From Typha latifolia (lineage: Eukaryota; Streptophyta; Magnoliopsida; Poales; Typhaceae): DNA of 64,000 bases. Made by a program: the position numbers and the translations under genes. The stretch lies in NCBI GenBank assembly GCA_019914945.1, contig CM034111.1, forward strand, positions 8,991,496 to 9,055,495, written 5' to 3'. Below are positions 34,811-47,210 of the stretch, piece after piece. Under the pieces are notes generated by a model. That model did no database searches, had not been told where the DNA came from, and saw nothing but the letters and a program-made list of their open reading frames with translations. Position 1 is the first letter of the stretch. Every line of letters starts with the position of its first letter.

Positions 34811-35640
34811 AGAAGTAGAATTAGGGTTTTAAAATAGTCGAGGGTTTTAAATATATAAATGAAAAATAATTAGAGAAATAAATCCCCCTGAAGTTATTTG
34901 CAATGGTCTATTTTATTTATTCTTTTCGTATTAGTGTTTGACTTGGTCATCTTGATTATTTTGGACCGCATTTACTTCAAAATTTCACTGTGTATGAAAA
35001 TCCTTCCTAATCAACTAGAGCCACAAATTTTGTGGTAGTACGAGCATATCAAAATCAAAATTAAAGTACATTTAGTACCCTAATTTTGGTACTTAAAATT
35101 CAACCTAATATATTTTTTTTACAACGTAGAAGGTTAAAAAACAAAGAGATTATATTTTTACACTCTTTTATATATATATTTATCATTCGACTTTTGTTTT
35201 TAACTCTTTTTTACCTATATCAGTTAAATTTAGCATCGTAATAATCTCATTCTAGAATATAAAATACTATTTATTAAAATTACATATTATACCACATATT
35301 AATCTAATTATTAATTTATTCTTGATATCTATTCTATTAATCCACTTTATATCAAATCAAGAGGTATTCATGGATGATTTCATAAAAAGTAAAACATATA
35401 TATTTTTTTTCACTTTATATTATATTAAAGATAATAAATATACTTTTATTTAGAATACAAGTAAACATAAAAATAATTATTCCTAAAATAAAATTTTTAT
35501 TTAAAAAATATATATATATTGTTGAATTAACCATTGTATGCCCAACTTTTGGGATGCAAAATCACATGGAAAAGATGGATGAGTAGGCAAGCTATCGACT
35601 AGCCTCGTATGTTTAGTCCCATACCACCAAACCTTTTTGA
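34811..35640. other. AT-rich sequence upstream of the VIL promoter
   Basis: No gene or repeat boundary supported. Confidence 0.4.
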
Positions 35641-35898
35641 AGAGTAACGCAACCCACCTCTCTCTTCTTTCTCTCTCTTCTCTCTTCTCTCTTCTCTCTT
35701 CATATATGTATATTGGTTTACATATAAAAGGAGAAGGAGAAGAAGAAGAAAAAATTCTTCTCCTTGATTGGCCGCAAGGCTGTTTGGCTACCAGTTAATT
35801 CCACCAATCACGCATCACAGTGACCCCTCTCCTCGTCCGAATCTTAAAGCACCGGAGGTGCAGCGGAGACAGAGACCCGGTCAGCCATGGATTCTTCG

Positions 35899-35929
<31 letters not shown>

Positions 35930-36106
35930 TTATCTTAGTATATAGTGTTCGTGTCTCTTTTTAATATATAAAGCTGCAATTGGTATGTAGATATAGTCTT
36001 TGATTGTGTTGGGTTTGCGTAGTTTGCAGAAGGGGGGAGGGCGAAAGGGGTCAGCTTTGGAGCGGGGGGTAATGTGAAGGGGGAGGAGGAGCGGAGATCT
36101 GTCGCC
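35641..36106 (+). promoter_or_regulatory. VIL promoter and 5' leader
   Basis: A CT-rich tract at 35656-35700 precedes TATA-like ACATATAAAAGGAG at about 35719-35732. The presumed leader holds a second CT run (35900-35930) and a short upstream frame, ATG at 35887 to TAA at 35965, 25 codons starting MDSSS. If transcribed it could damp translation. The main ATG is at 36107 in a good plant context (GTCGCCATGG). Confidence 0.5.
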
Positions 36107-39100
36107 ATGGATCCTCCTTTCTCTGGTGGGTATCCTTCCTTTCGACAATTCGGGTGTTTTCCTTGGTGGGTTTTGGCTATCGATCGATCTGGGTGTTGGA
36201 TTGGGGGGCTACGGGGAAAGGGATGAACTGGGTCGGAGAAAAATTGGATTTTTTTTTTTTTTTAATGCTTTAGGCTTGTTTTCTTTTGGGAATTTTCAGG
36301 GTCGTGCTTAACAAATTGTCCCTTTTTTAGGTCTAATTGGGCGTTCTTTACAGAATTTGGTAAATTCTTTTCGTGCATTATGTTGGTTTTGTGAGATGAT
36401 TTCGGTTATCTGTTGATAAAATTACAAATTATCTGCCTGAGTAATAGCTTCAATTAGTACTTTACGTGGTGAATTAGAAGAGGTGTCCGACTATCTTTTG
36501 CATGCAACTTTCATAATTTACGTTCAGTGCGCTGTTTGTTGGATCTGGAAATTTGCGAACGATTGTAATTGTGAAATGTGTCCTCATTTATGTGATTTTC
36601 ATGCTATTCGTGTTGATTTCAAGTTTCTCATGCGAGCAGAGAGGAATTATACTGACAATGGAAGGTCTTTTAGGAGCATGTTTCTTGGTCGCACGTCTGT
36701 TTACTGTGTGAAGGATGTGAAAGCATTTAAGGATACGAGGAGTATATTTTTTACCAAATGTCAGCAGTATAGATGCAACGTACGTCTGATTTGGTCTAGC
36801 ACTGAGCTAGTTTCTCGTAATTGGTATCATCTTTATTTTTGGTAACATATTGCTTGCCGAATTTCTTATGGTTTTGCCTTCTGTAGTCATTGTTGCCTGC
36901 CATTCTGTAATTGCCTCCTCTCTAGTTGTACCTTTTGGCCATCATTGGTTTCATCTAGATCCTTAATTCTGCAACTCAATTTCTTCTGAACACAGTTATT
37001 ATTTATTTGGTAACTCATATATTATTCCAAATTAATCTCTTTTTTTTGTAACTTCAGGATTCGTTCTTGACCCATCTAAATGCCGCAAGATGAACATCGC
37101 CGAAAAGAGAGAACTTGTTCGTGAATTGTCAAAATGGCCAGAAAGTGCCCCTGAAAAGCTACAAACATGGAGCCGTCAGGAAATTTTAGAGATTCTTTGT
37201 GCTGAGATAGGAAAGGAGAGGAAGTACACTGGATTAACAAAGCAGAAGATGATAGAATATCTTGTCAAAGTTGTGTCAGAGAAAAAATTAGGGGAACATG
37301 GAGAAAAAAAGGGTATCAACTCCCAACCCACCCACCCCTAGCATTCAAGCTTCTTCCAAACGACAAAGAAAGAGCGATAACCCTTCACGTCTACCAGTTG
37401 TGACAAGTATTATTCCAGGGACCAATGATATTGATGCAGTGGTTAGTACAAAATATTGCCAGAATTTAGCTTGCAGGGCTACACTTAACATAGAAGATAT
37501 ATTTTGCCGACGTTGCTCATGTTGCATCTGTCACAAGTATGATGACAATAAGGATCCTAGTCTCTGGCTATTTTGTAGTTCAGAGGTTTCTTCTCAAGGG
37601 GATTCCTGCAGCTTGTCTTGTCATCTTGAGTGTGCCCTTAAACATGAAAGAGCTGGCATTATGAAGAATGGACAGTGCAAGAGACTGGATGGGCACTATT
37701 ACTGTACATACTGTGGAAAAGAGAATGATTTACTTGGGTAATCTTTTCCTTACCTGCCTTGATTTACAAGTCTTTAGTCCATGTGATTCAGAAAATGTTC
37801 ATTTTGTCAACACGTCAGAGTTTCTTTATCGTAGTTGGTTTAATCCAATAAGTATCTTGTCTGTTGTTTAACATGGTATTCTTAGACTAAATATACTCGG
37901 ATGAAATTATCCTTTCCCTATAATGGTGTCTTTAATCCTTTCCCTGTAGTTTCAATTTCTTAGTAGTTCTCACACATTGTCATTCGTCATTCTAGCAGAT
38001 CTCACAGAATAACGATGCTGGAAGTTAACTGGTAGCTTTTCGACTATTGCCGTATTGAAGTTCTTATATGAAAGCTTGCGCTGTCGATTATACAATCTTA
38101 TTCTCTTGGATAAGCAGTGTCTTCTATCTTTAGCAGATGTAGAAAGATCCCTTATGTTTGGTCCACTACTGGAAAGCTATCAGCCAATATAGGGCTGAAT
38201 TACCAACATAGCTCACATTCCCAAGCATGTTTGTACGGAGTGCTTCAGTCCCTAGGTAGACTAGGTAGTGGATTTTGTCCAGAACCAAATGCAAACAGAC
38301 CTTACCACTTGCAACCCTTTTGACCTAGTTAGATAAGATTCTAATCTCTAAATTGTTATGATTGTTGTTTCAAAGAGAAATCATGCCTGATGAGTTTTCG
38401 ACCAACTTGGTTCTATTTTTTTTCATTGTTGCATGCTATGATGATATTAATATTGTTTCCCTATTTTGTTAGCATAGATGCAGTCAATATTACTCCTGAA
38501 TGAAGGGCATACTTTTCCAAATGATATATAATCTTGGTTAATGCTTATCACCTTGACCAACTTTTGTCTGTGTTCTTGCAATAAGAAAGAAGGTTGTTTT
38601 GTTCACACTCGAACCTTGTAAGTGTCATTGATTTGGCTTAGTCGTTTCTAGGGCCAATGTGTTTCTGCTTGGTACTTTGACACATGATGGAGTATGCTAA
38701 ATCAATTTAGAGCTAATAGATAAAGGCCGGTTAATTTTGTATTTGAGATATAATTTCGTACCAGATCTGGACCGATCCAGACGTAATAAAATTATGAAAA
38801 TTTAGATGGTGGTAGCTCACGAGATAAGGTTCTAATGGCTCTAGTTTTATTTAAGTCAGAGGTCTAGATGAAAAAATATAATTAAAATAGTCGAGAAAGA
38901 TCGAATGGGACAAGAACGGTAAATATCCGACGTTATAGTAGTCGTCGAAGGTGGCAGACGACCAAGGGTGGTTGTGGACAGCCGTAAATTAGGGTGGCTA
39001 TTAGTGGAGAAAAGTGGCTAGGCTTTAAAAGATCGGAATGCTTTTACGGCTATGATCTACTCCTAGAAAAATAAAGACGATCTAACAGCTACGATAAATA

Positions 39101-42100
39101 ATAAAAATGAAAACAATAATTTGGTTAAACTCATATCCATTCAATGATAATTATTAACACATATCCACTCATATTTATAGGAGTAAAAATCTTAGCTGAT
39201 CGAATCCACATGTTGATTATCCAATTTATTTAAAATTTAAAATAATAAGATAAAACTAATTAACTTACTCAAGTTGACTCAACTCAACTTAACTTAACTG
39301 ACTCAACTAAACTAACCCACGTGGTTGGATTGTAACAATCTACTAGTCTCTCACGTCCTTGTACTTGTACAACTTGTCGTGCCAATCAGTGAATTTGAGT
39401 TCATCCTCCTTAAGTCGCTTAGGAACATGACGTGAGCTGATTAGCGCTTGCATTTTTCACTGGAGGTAAATCAGTCATCGAAGTAAAAACACAAGCCTTT
39501 CATTTTATGCTCCTCTAAGTTATTAGGTACAAAGCAGCGCGAGATCATCTTGCAGTTAGGCTGAGTCATCTGCGCAGGCTGAGCCGAGACAAATGCAGTC
39601 TCTAGTGGGCCGTGGGCTTGGGCTGTCTTTTTTCTCTTCTTCTTACGGATTTGGTTTAACTGATCCAACTTGGACTGCATTAGAACAGCTGAAGAGATCT
39701 CGTCAGAAGTAGTGGGCCTCAAAGCCTTGACCTCAGCTGAATGTCAAGCCCTGAACCCACTATTAAAGGTACTCTTCAGGGCCGACCAGTTAGTGACTTG
39801 GTTGCATATCCGCTCGAACTTCTTCCGGTAAGCTAGAACTATTGTTGACTGAGTCAGCTTAGTCAACATGGCCTGAAAGTTCTCGTACTAGGTCAGATCG
39901 AACTGAGCACAAATCGTATCCGCAAAGTCCTCCTAAAACTCGAACGATCGAGTCTGCTCATCCGACTAGTACCACCTAATCGTCATGCTCTCCAAATAGA
40001 ATGAAGCTAGCTAGACCTTCTGATAGTCGGGTCTGCTATGGTACATGAAAAATTGCTCCACTAGATAGGTCTAGTCTAGCGGGTCTTTTCTAAAAAATTT
40101 TGGGAAATCAAGCTTGATGGTCCGAGCTTGGATCCCAAAATGTGGCTTGTCAATGTAGACCAAGTGACCTCGTGATTGAGGCTAGTCACATGAGACGTGG
40201 GCCCACGAGTATGGCTCATGTCTCGCCCGGGCTGCATGCGGGTTCAACTAAGTTCGATAGCACGGGCCCACCGGTTAGTTCCACTGTTTATCCTCGAGCT
40301 CGTACTCATGCTTGGGGTCATGTTCAAAGGTTCTAAATTGGTTCGCACGAGGTGGACGAAGTAGTTCGCGAAAATCTGGCCTACCTCAGAAATTGTGCAC
40401 TTCATCATCTTCATGCAAATAACCTAACCCTAACCCTAACCCTAACCCTAACCCTAAGGCTGAATTTGAAATTCGGCCTAGGACGCCGCCACAAGTTGCA
40501 TGGAGGGCGGCGACGGCTGGGTTCAGTCATGGGTCGCCGATAGTTGGCCCCCAACTGGCCCTCACGGCGGTGGAGGGAGATTATTCTCCACATGTCGGGC
40601 TGGCTGCAATAAATATCTGGTCTGTTGTTTAACATGGTATTCTTAGACTAAATATACTCCGGTGAAGTTATCCTTTCCCTATAATGGTGTCTTTAATCCT
40701 TTCCTTTTAGTTCCAATTTCTTAGTAGTTCTCACACATTGTCATTCATCATTCTAGCAGATCTCACAGAATAACAATGCTGGAAGTTAACTGGTAGCTTT
40801 TCGACTATGCCGTATTGAAGTTCTTATATGAAAGCTTGCGCTGTCGATTATACAATCTTATTCTCTTGGATAAGCAGTGTCTTCTATCTTTAGCAGATGT
40901 AGAAAGATCCCTTATGTTCGGTCCACTACTGGAAACCTATCAGCCAATTAGGGCTGAATTACAAACATAGCTCACATTTCTAAGCATGGTTGTACAGAGT
41001 GCTTCAGTCCCTAGGTAGACTAGGTACTGGATTTTATCCAGAACCAAATGCAAACAGACCTTACCATCTGCAACCCTATTGACCTAGTTAGATAAGATTC
41101 TAATTTCTAAATTGTTATAATTGTTGTTTCGAAGAGAAATCATGCCCGATGAGTTTTCGACCAACTTGGTTCTCATGTTTTTCTTTGTTGCATGCTATGA
41201 TGATATTAATATTGTTTCCCTATTTTTTTAGCATAGATGCAGTCAATATACTCCTGAATGAAGGGTATACTTTTCAAAATGATTTATAATCTTGGTTAAT
41301 GCTTATCACCTTGACCAGCTTTTGTCTGTGTTCTTGCAATAAGAAAGAAGGCTGTTTTGTTTACACTCAAACCTGATAAGTGTCATTGATTGATTTGACT
41401 TAGTTGTTTCTAGGGTCAATGTGTTTCTGCTTGGTACTTCCACACAGAATGGAGTCTGCTAAACCAATTTAGAGCTGATAGATAAAGGCTGATTAATTTT
41501 GTATGTGAGATACATGAGTCAATCTGGAATTTTACGAAATCAATATCCGTTTTATAATCTTCAGGGCTATGCAAACAATTTAGCTTTTTCCCTCAAACAA
41601 TGTTATACAAGAGAATTCCAGAACTAATAAGATATTATTACATAATTTTCTGGCGAGGAACTTTCCTGTGAGTTTGTATTTTGGAATATAAAGACCTGCA
41701 ACTTTTACCTCTCTTGGAAAAAGGAGGCGATTTCTTTTCTATTGATCTTTGCCGCTTTGAAGACCTTTTTATAGATGAAATTTGAATACCCATATATAGG
41801 AACTCACAATTCACGAACTGAAATTTTCCTTAACTAAACATGTTTATTATTCTGCCAGAACTCTGGCATTGTAGTTTCACGGTGATAGCATGGCATTGTA
41901 GGGTAAAGTTTAGCTAAGACATCCAATTTGTGATGTTTTCAAGTATGACTTTTGGCCAAGGATTACTGTACCATAGGCAGAGCCTGTGCCAACCACTCGC
42001 CCGCATGGAATAATAGGGCATGTGCTAGTTGTGTCATAAGAATGCAATGATACTTGAGAATTACCTCCCTTTGCATCAATGTAGAAGAGAGACACCTTTT

Positions 42101-43330
42101 TTCACTACTGCACACACCTTGCCTCTGTCACAACCATACTTGTTCCACTGGCTCTCTGTCGGGAAGAAGCTGACATGAAAAGTTGTCTTCATTTATTCCT
42201 CAGCATAGCTGCTGTAGTTCTCTCAAACCGAAATCCTAAAAGCAACAGAGAACACCTATCTTACAATACACTTAAAGTGGATCTTGACCTTTTTCTCATG
42301 ATCCAAGTGGATAGTTAACCACCATCCCACCCGGAAGGGGCAGTATAGAACCCTGGTACTGTACAAATCTGTATGATGCAACACTCTATACCATGGTTCT
42401 TAGTTTCGGCCAATCCCGAGTGGGATCGGCCGTAGCTGATCCCGATCCTGTATTGATTGGTTTCGGTCGGGTATCGGCCGGATCGGCCAATTCCCGATTC
42501 GTTTTGGGTTGGGATCGGCCATATCGGCCGATCCCGCCTGAGACGAGCATGGGTAAGAGAGAAAGAAAGGGAAAAGAAAGAGAGAAAGAGAGGGAAAGAG
42601 AGAGAAAGAGAGAGAGAGATGGAGCAAGAGAGAGGGAAAGAGAGAGAGAGGGGAAGAGGAGAGAGAGACATGGAGAGAAAACAAAAATTAAAAAACTGTT
42701 AAAAAGGGAAATAGGTGGTAGTCGGTGAGGGAGAGGGAGAGTTTTTAAGAGAGAGAGTTAGTAGGAGAGATAGTTAATTAGGGAGAGAGTTTGATAAGAG
42801 AGAGTTAGTGGGAGAGAGTTTAATAAGAGAGAGTTAGTGAGAGAGAGTTTGATATAAAAGAGAGTTAGTAGAGAGGAGGTAAGAATTTTTTTAATTTGTG
42901 TGGGAGAGAGAGAGTGTGAGTGGTAGAAAAGGGAAGAAATAGAAATTGAGAAAATAGTATTTATTTTTTAGTTTTTAGATTTTATATATGAATAATTTAT
43001 ATTTATATCTTATTACTATTTTTCTAAAAAAATTAAAAAATTATGTATTTTAAAAATTATTTTAAAATACAGACCGATACGGACGGCCGATATTGCCGAT
43101 ACCGTCGATATGGCCGATACGTATCGTTTTTTCAGACGGTCGATCCCAATCATGATCCCGATTCCGATACTTGGAACCCTGCTCTATACAAATAAAATTC
43201 TTCATTTAGGAAAAAATGCTTAACATAATTAGAATAAATACAGCAAGATGACACCTAATTAGACTCCAGCATTAATGTTTTTCCATCATAACTCTCATCA
43301 TTTAGCTTACTGCCATTTTTCTGAAGTGTG

Positions 43331-43361
<31 letters not shown>

Positions 43362-46101
43362 TTTTTTGAAAACTTTTTCCAGATTGATTATGGGTTAGGA
43401 ATCCAGACTTTGATGCTTTCCATGCCTATTATTCAGAAAACATGCAAGGAATATTAAAAGTAGCAGTACTATTCGGAAGAGACGTTAAAGGCATGCAGAC
43501 TCTTAATGATGATTACCTTACATAGTAGCTTATCAAAAAGGTTCTTGAAAATCACCTAGATATCTGAGATTAGATCAACTTAGAAGCATAACATAAAGAT
43601 GCTCTTTAGGGTATAATACATTGATGATGCTTATTCATGGCATGCATTACACTTCTCTTATGCTGCTCTGCACATATAGATTTTTACAGATAAGGTAGAA
43701 AAGTGGTATACCAATAACAGAAATAATATTTGTAGCACAGTAAATACTTGTGTCTGTACAATTGACCCTAGTTCAATGCTGGCTAAGATAAATAAATATG
43801 GATTATTACCCTTTATATACAATCTCATAAATAGCCATCGTAGGACATCAGTATCATCTATGGAGAGCAAAATATTTGATTATGCCACAAATGGGATCTT
43901 CATTATAATTGAGGAAATTGCACTATAGATAGGAATTGCTTACTAGTGGAATTTTTATTTTTATTTTGTATTAGTTAACTGGTAATCATTATTGTATTCT
44001 AGAGGCTCAATTAAAGAAATGCCAATTTCTAGAATTTGCTCTAGAAACTGGTGGTTCATTGTAATCAAGCAAAACGAAAGAATTGTTTGCAAAAAGGTTT
44101 CACTGCAAATATCAGCAGAGTCCATGAACATCATTGCCGTGAAGATCTATTCTGATTCACAGGCAACAGAATCTTTCTTACAAATTGCAACTTTTAAGTT
44201 TTAACATCAGTAGTTAGGTGCATCGATCATAAGTTCGTACGTAGTACTGCTGCCTTCTAGTGGATCCAGATTCCAGACTTTGCAAGTATGTTTTCTTTTC
44301 TATGTAATCATTTAAAAACAGATTTATCTGTTTGTTTGCTGATCATACATCTGTTTAACGTTGAGATATGTCCATGCTGCTCTTCATAGTTGAATACAAA
44401 GAATACAATATGTTGCAAATTTTACTGGCAAGTCATTTTATTTGATTTTTATCTTTCCTGTAGGTGCTGGAAAAAGCAACTTATGATAGCTAAAGATGCT
44501 CGACGAGTAGATGTCCTGTATTATCGACTTTCCCTTAGTCACAAGCTACTTATCTTGACAGAGAAGTACAAAAACTTGCATGAGATTGTGGACACAGCAA
44601 TGACAAAGCTGGAAGCTGAAATTGGTCCTACTAATGGTATGCCAGCCATGGCACGTGGGATTGTCAACAGACTTTCTGTTGGTTCTGAGGTTCAAAGGCT
44701 ATGTGCATGTGCAGTAGAGTCGCTGGAATCTATGCTTTCTAGTGCAGCTCTAGCTGATCCCCAGATTGATGGTAAGATTATTTGTACACATGACATGGTA
44801 CATTCCCTCCTGTACTCTTCATCTTAATTTTATTCTGAAAATATGAATGAATTGCAGAAGCCAATTTGTTACCGTCATGCTTTATCAAATTTGAAGACAT
44901 ATTCCCAACAACTCTTACCGTGGTGTTGGATTCTGAGGCTTATGCAGCTTTTTCTGAAGAAGTGGCTGGTTTTAACTTGTGGCATCGGAAGGCTGACATT
45001 GCAGAGTATCCCTCAGAACCAACCTATACAGTACATACTCCAAAGAGAAAATTTCTAGTAAGAGAACTTGCTCCAGCTACAGAATATATGTTCAAGGTTG
45101 TTGGCTCTGGCAAGTCTAAGGAGTTCGGTCCATGGGAATCTGGAGTAAGAACTAAAAGCATTTTGAAGAATGATATTAAGGCTTTAGCGCAGAAAGAAAC
45201 CAGAACAAAGCCACATTGGGGAAGCCCAAAAACAAACAGCAGCAGTCTGTCTAATCCTTCTTCAGAAGGAGATGAATCAAATAACAGCACTATTGCATAT
45301 GCTGACCTCAATAAATCGCCAGAAAGTGATCCTGGATATTGTGAAAATCCTGAGATTGTTATCTCAGAAAAATTATTTGATCAATCATGTAAACCCACAT
45401 ACCATTCAGAGAAAACAAACAAAGGTACCATTAATGGAACAAAAGGTGCTGGGCAGGAGGAAACACCAGGGATATCTTGTTCTGCTCTGGATGAGGGGCT
45501 TGATTCAATCACCCAAATGGGTTCCCACAGAGATTCTGCAAATTCTGTGGAGCAAAATGAGGCATCAAACATTCGTAAGTTAGGGAATGAATCTAATGCA
45601 CCTATTTCGAATGAAATGGTGATTGTGCCATACAGCCGTTCCGATTCAACCCTGCCTGTCAGGCCCTGCAAACTAGAAAGTGGCAAAGATAGCTTTGGAA
45701 AGAGCTCTAAAGTCAAGTCAGCAAGCAATGTGCTTGACGATGGCACTGGAAATCCAGAAAGGGAACCAGGGAGCTCATCAAAGAAAAGAATTATAGGGAA
45801 ACTTGAGGATTTGTGTAATAAAGATGGGTCATCGGAAGGGGCATATGAGTATTGTGTTAAGGTAATAAGATGGTTGGAGCGCGAGAGCTACATTGAGACT
45901 AACTTCAGAGTAAAGTTTCTGACTTGGTTTAGCTTGCGAGCTAACCCACAAGAGCAAAGGGTGGTGAGTGTTTATGTTGATACCCTGATTGATGATCCTG
46001 CGAGCCTTGCTGGGCAGTTGGTAGACACTTTCTCAGAAGCAATCTATGGCAAGAGGCCTCTACCGGTGACCACAGGGTTCTGCATGAAACTATGGCACTA
46101 A
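36107..46101 (+). CDS. VIL: VIN3-like (VEL family) PHD-finger protein; exon 2 has a frame break
   Basis: VEL proteins are PRC2-associated chromatin factors in flowering control and vernalization; the role here is inferred from the family. Coding exons: 36107-36125, 37058-37737, 44464-44771, 44858-46101, all with GT-AG introns (phases 1, 2, 1). The product would be about 749 residues. Domains: a short MDPPFS start, then GFVLDPSKC and the helical [13 protein letters not shown] region; a Cys-rich PHD-like domain in exon 2 ([12 protein letters not shown]...[15 protein letters not shown]...[11 protein letters not shown]...[14 protein letters not shown]); a four-helix region in exon 3; a fibronectin type III domain at the start of exon 4 (PTTLTVVL...[12 protein letters not shown]); a low-complexity linker; and the C-terminal VEL dimerization domain ([12 protein letters not shown]...VVSVYVDTL). 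Between about 37280 and 37340 the frame changes by one base, near runs AAAAAAA and CCCACCCACCCC. This is either a real frameshift, making the gene null or truncated, or a sequence error. Everything else is conserved. Confidence 0.9.
37849..38750 (+). repeat. Direct repeat X, left copy
   Basis: Intron sequence from CAATAAGTATCT to TTTGAGATA, repeated at 40609-41512 with about 5% differences by eye. It ends exactly where the LTR of element D begins. Confidence 0.88.
38751..40608 (-). mobile_element. Element D: gag-only Ty3-type LTR element, 5' LTR missing
   Basis: The 3' LTR (minus strand) runs from TGTTACAATCC at 39337 to about 38751, with TATAAATA at 39179-39172. Right of it, reading leftward on the minus strand, lies a leader with TTAGGG repeats (40456-40422). 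A stop-broken gag capsid core follows at about 40110-39740, starting [13 protein letters not shown], with FYLESM and FERICNQV words. A zinc-knuckle-like [12 protein letters not shown] is near 39500. Protease, RT and integrase are absent. The right edge at 40608 is a break, not an LTR end. It resembles gag-only terminal-repeat elements. Confidence 0.72.
40422..40457 (-). repeat. Telomere-type (TTAGGG)n array inside element D
   Basis: Between five and six CCCTAA hexamers on the plus strand, next to the gag leader. They are six-base, not the seven-base CCCTAAA usual in plants. Confidence 0.9.
40609..41512 (+). repeat. Direct repeat X, right copy
   Basis: Matches 37849-38750 and continues GAGATACATGAGTC, which looks like the uninterrupted insertion site of element D. 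Confidence 0.88.
42392..43181. mobile_element. Non-autonomous hAT-type element, 790 bp, TSD CTCTATAC
   Basis: Perfect 8-bp target duplications CTCTATAC at 42384-42391 and 43182-43189. The ends are imperfect inverted repeats beginning CATGGTTCT on the left and, reverse-complemented, CAGGGTTCC on the right, fitting the hAT CARGG pattern. Both subterminal zones are filled with GATCGGCC/CGGCCGAT words. The centre (42555-42860) is a GA-rich low-complexity tract followed by AT-rich sequence. No transposase. Confidence 0.88.
43327..43369. repeat. GT microsatellite and T run
   Basis: About nine GT units followed by about 23 T, within VIL intron 2. Confidence 0.95.
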
Positions 46102-47109
46102 AACATGGGGAGCTATTGTTCTCTGAGCAATGTTTGAGCCCAATTCTTTGGATGCAAATTGCTGCATTCATTCTTCATTGGAAAATTTCATTAATGGATA
46201 AGTAATTGTAGGTTAACTTATATAGTTCATTGTCATTAATACTTTCGTTATTTATAACAATAATTTTAATTTAATTGAACTTACTACTTTCTCAATATCT
46301 AAAGTGTCAGGAATAGTTTTTGCAACTTATTCAGTTGGAAACTGATCAAGAATTTGTTGTAGTCTTCTACATGTCTGGTGACAATTTAGTGCTTACAGTG
46401 TATATATCATTTCTATTGCTAGGTTCTATCTGAGAGCTATGCGATCATGGGTTTGCTGGAAAAGAAATAATCACCCAGTATACACAAGAATTGCTCTGCA
46501 ATTACAACTTAGAAGCTCATTCTAATGGTAAAATATCAACTTCTTCAGGAATAATATATTTGGCATATTATTTAATGAGTTTCATAAAGCAAGGAAGACA
46601 ATGATTCTTAGGTAATTTGCATGGTAAACTAATATAATTTATTATTTTACACCCCTACCCTATTTACTTGACCCTTTGCAGCTTCAACCATTTCAGCCAT
46701 AAAATGACTGTAGTGCCATGTAACATTAAATGTTACTTTCTTCTTTTCTATATTTCACTCTGTTAATAAAGTGAATGCATACTTTTTTTTTGTGGAAGGA
46801 GGGCAGCAACTATGGAGATGAAACTCTTGTAGAATTAGTACGTATTCTTTTCTATGATCAAGAAGGTTATGGGATCGACTTCAATTCTAAACAATTATTA
46901 TAGAGAAAATTGTTTGATAGTTTGGTGGCTTAGCTTAATGGCTCAGCGGTGCGGTTGGCTTCCAGGGAGCATTAGCTTTTTTTGTAGCCCTTATATAGCC
47001 TTCGGGCTCTTGAATGATAAAAAAAAGTACGAAGAGATGAATAATATGTGTATATAATTTCTTCATCTTCTATCTACAACAGTATAACAAGGGTAATTTA
47101 TATCAAAAG
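46102..47109 (+). other. VIL 3' untranslated region and downstream sequence; possible SINE
   Basis: Downstream of the stop is AT-rich sequence. At 46917-47030 GTGGCTTAGCTTAATGG resembles a tRNA-type A box, and a stretch ending CCTTCGGGCTCTTGAATGAT plus an A run resembles a LINE-like tail, so a SINE is possible. No clean B box was found. Confidence 0.3.
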
Positions 47110-47210
47110 CTAATATTATTTTTCTTCTTACACTCCTACCCATTTTGGTTTCTATTTACAGTTTTACCTAATTTTACTTCAAATACCAACATTGCCCTTA
47201 CATAATGAGA
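47110..47210 (+). repeat. About 100-bp direct repeat, left copy
   Basis: AATATTATTTTTCTTCTTAC...CCAACATTGCCCTTAC, repeated at 47876-47975 with several mismatches. Confidence 0.8.

Larger units (their letters stand above)
37738..44463 (+). other. VIL intron 2, about 6.7 kb, transposon-rich
   Basis: Donor GTAATC at 37738, acceptor CTGTAG at 44463. It contains the 0.9-kb direct repeats, element D and a hAT element. No other gene is supported inside. A minus-strand frame of 61 codons at 41910-42095 has ordinary composition but no recognised family. Confidence 0.85.

Noticed and set aside
37312..37348. 37-base intron that would repair the VIL frame
   Set aside because: GT-AG borders exist, but the size is well below known functional plant introns; a one-base indel is simpler.
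41910..42095. 61-codon minus-strand frame in VIL intron 2
   Set aside because: Reads like ordinary protein but no family recognised and no exon partners found.
42315..42728. Open frames of about 80-118 codons on both strands
   Set aside because: They lie across the hAT element and its GA-rich centre; composition explains them.
46917..47030. tRNA gene or SINE head
   Set aside because: An A-box-like word is present but no convincing B box or cloverleaf, so it is kept only as a weak possibility in the feature list.
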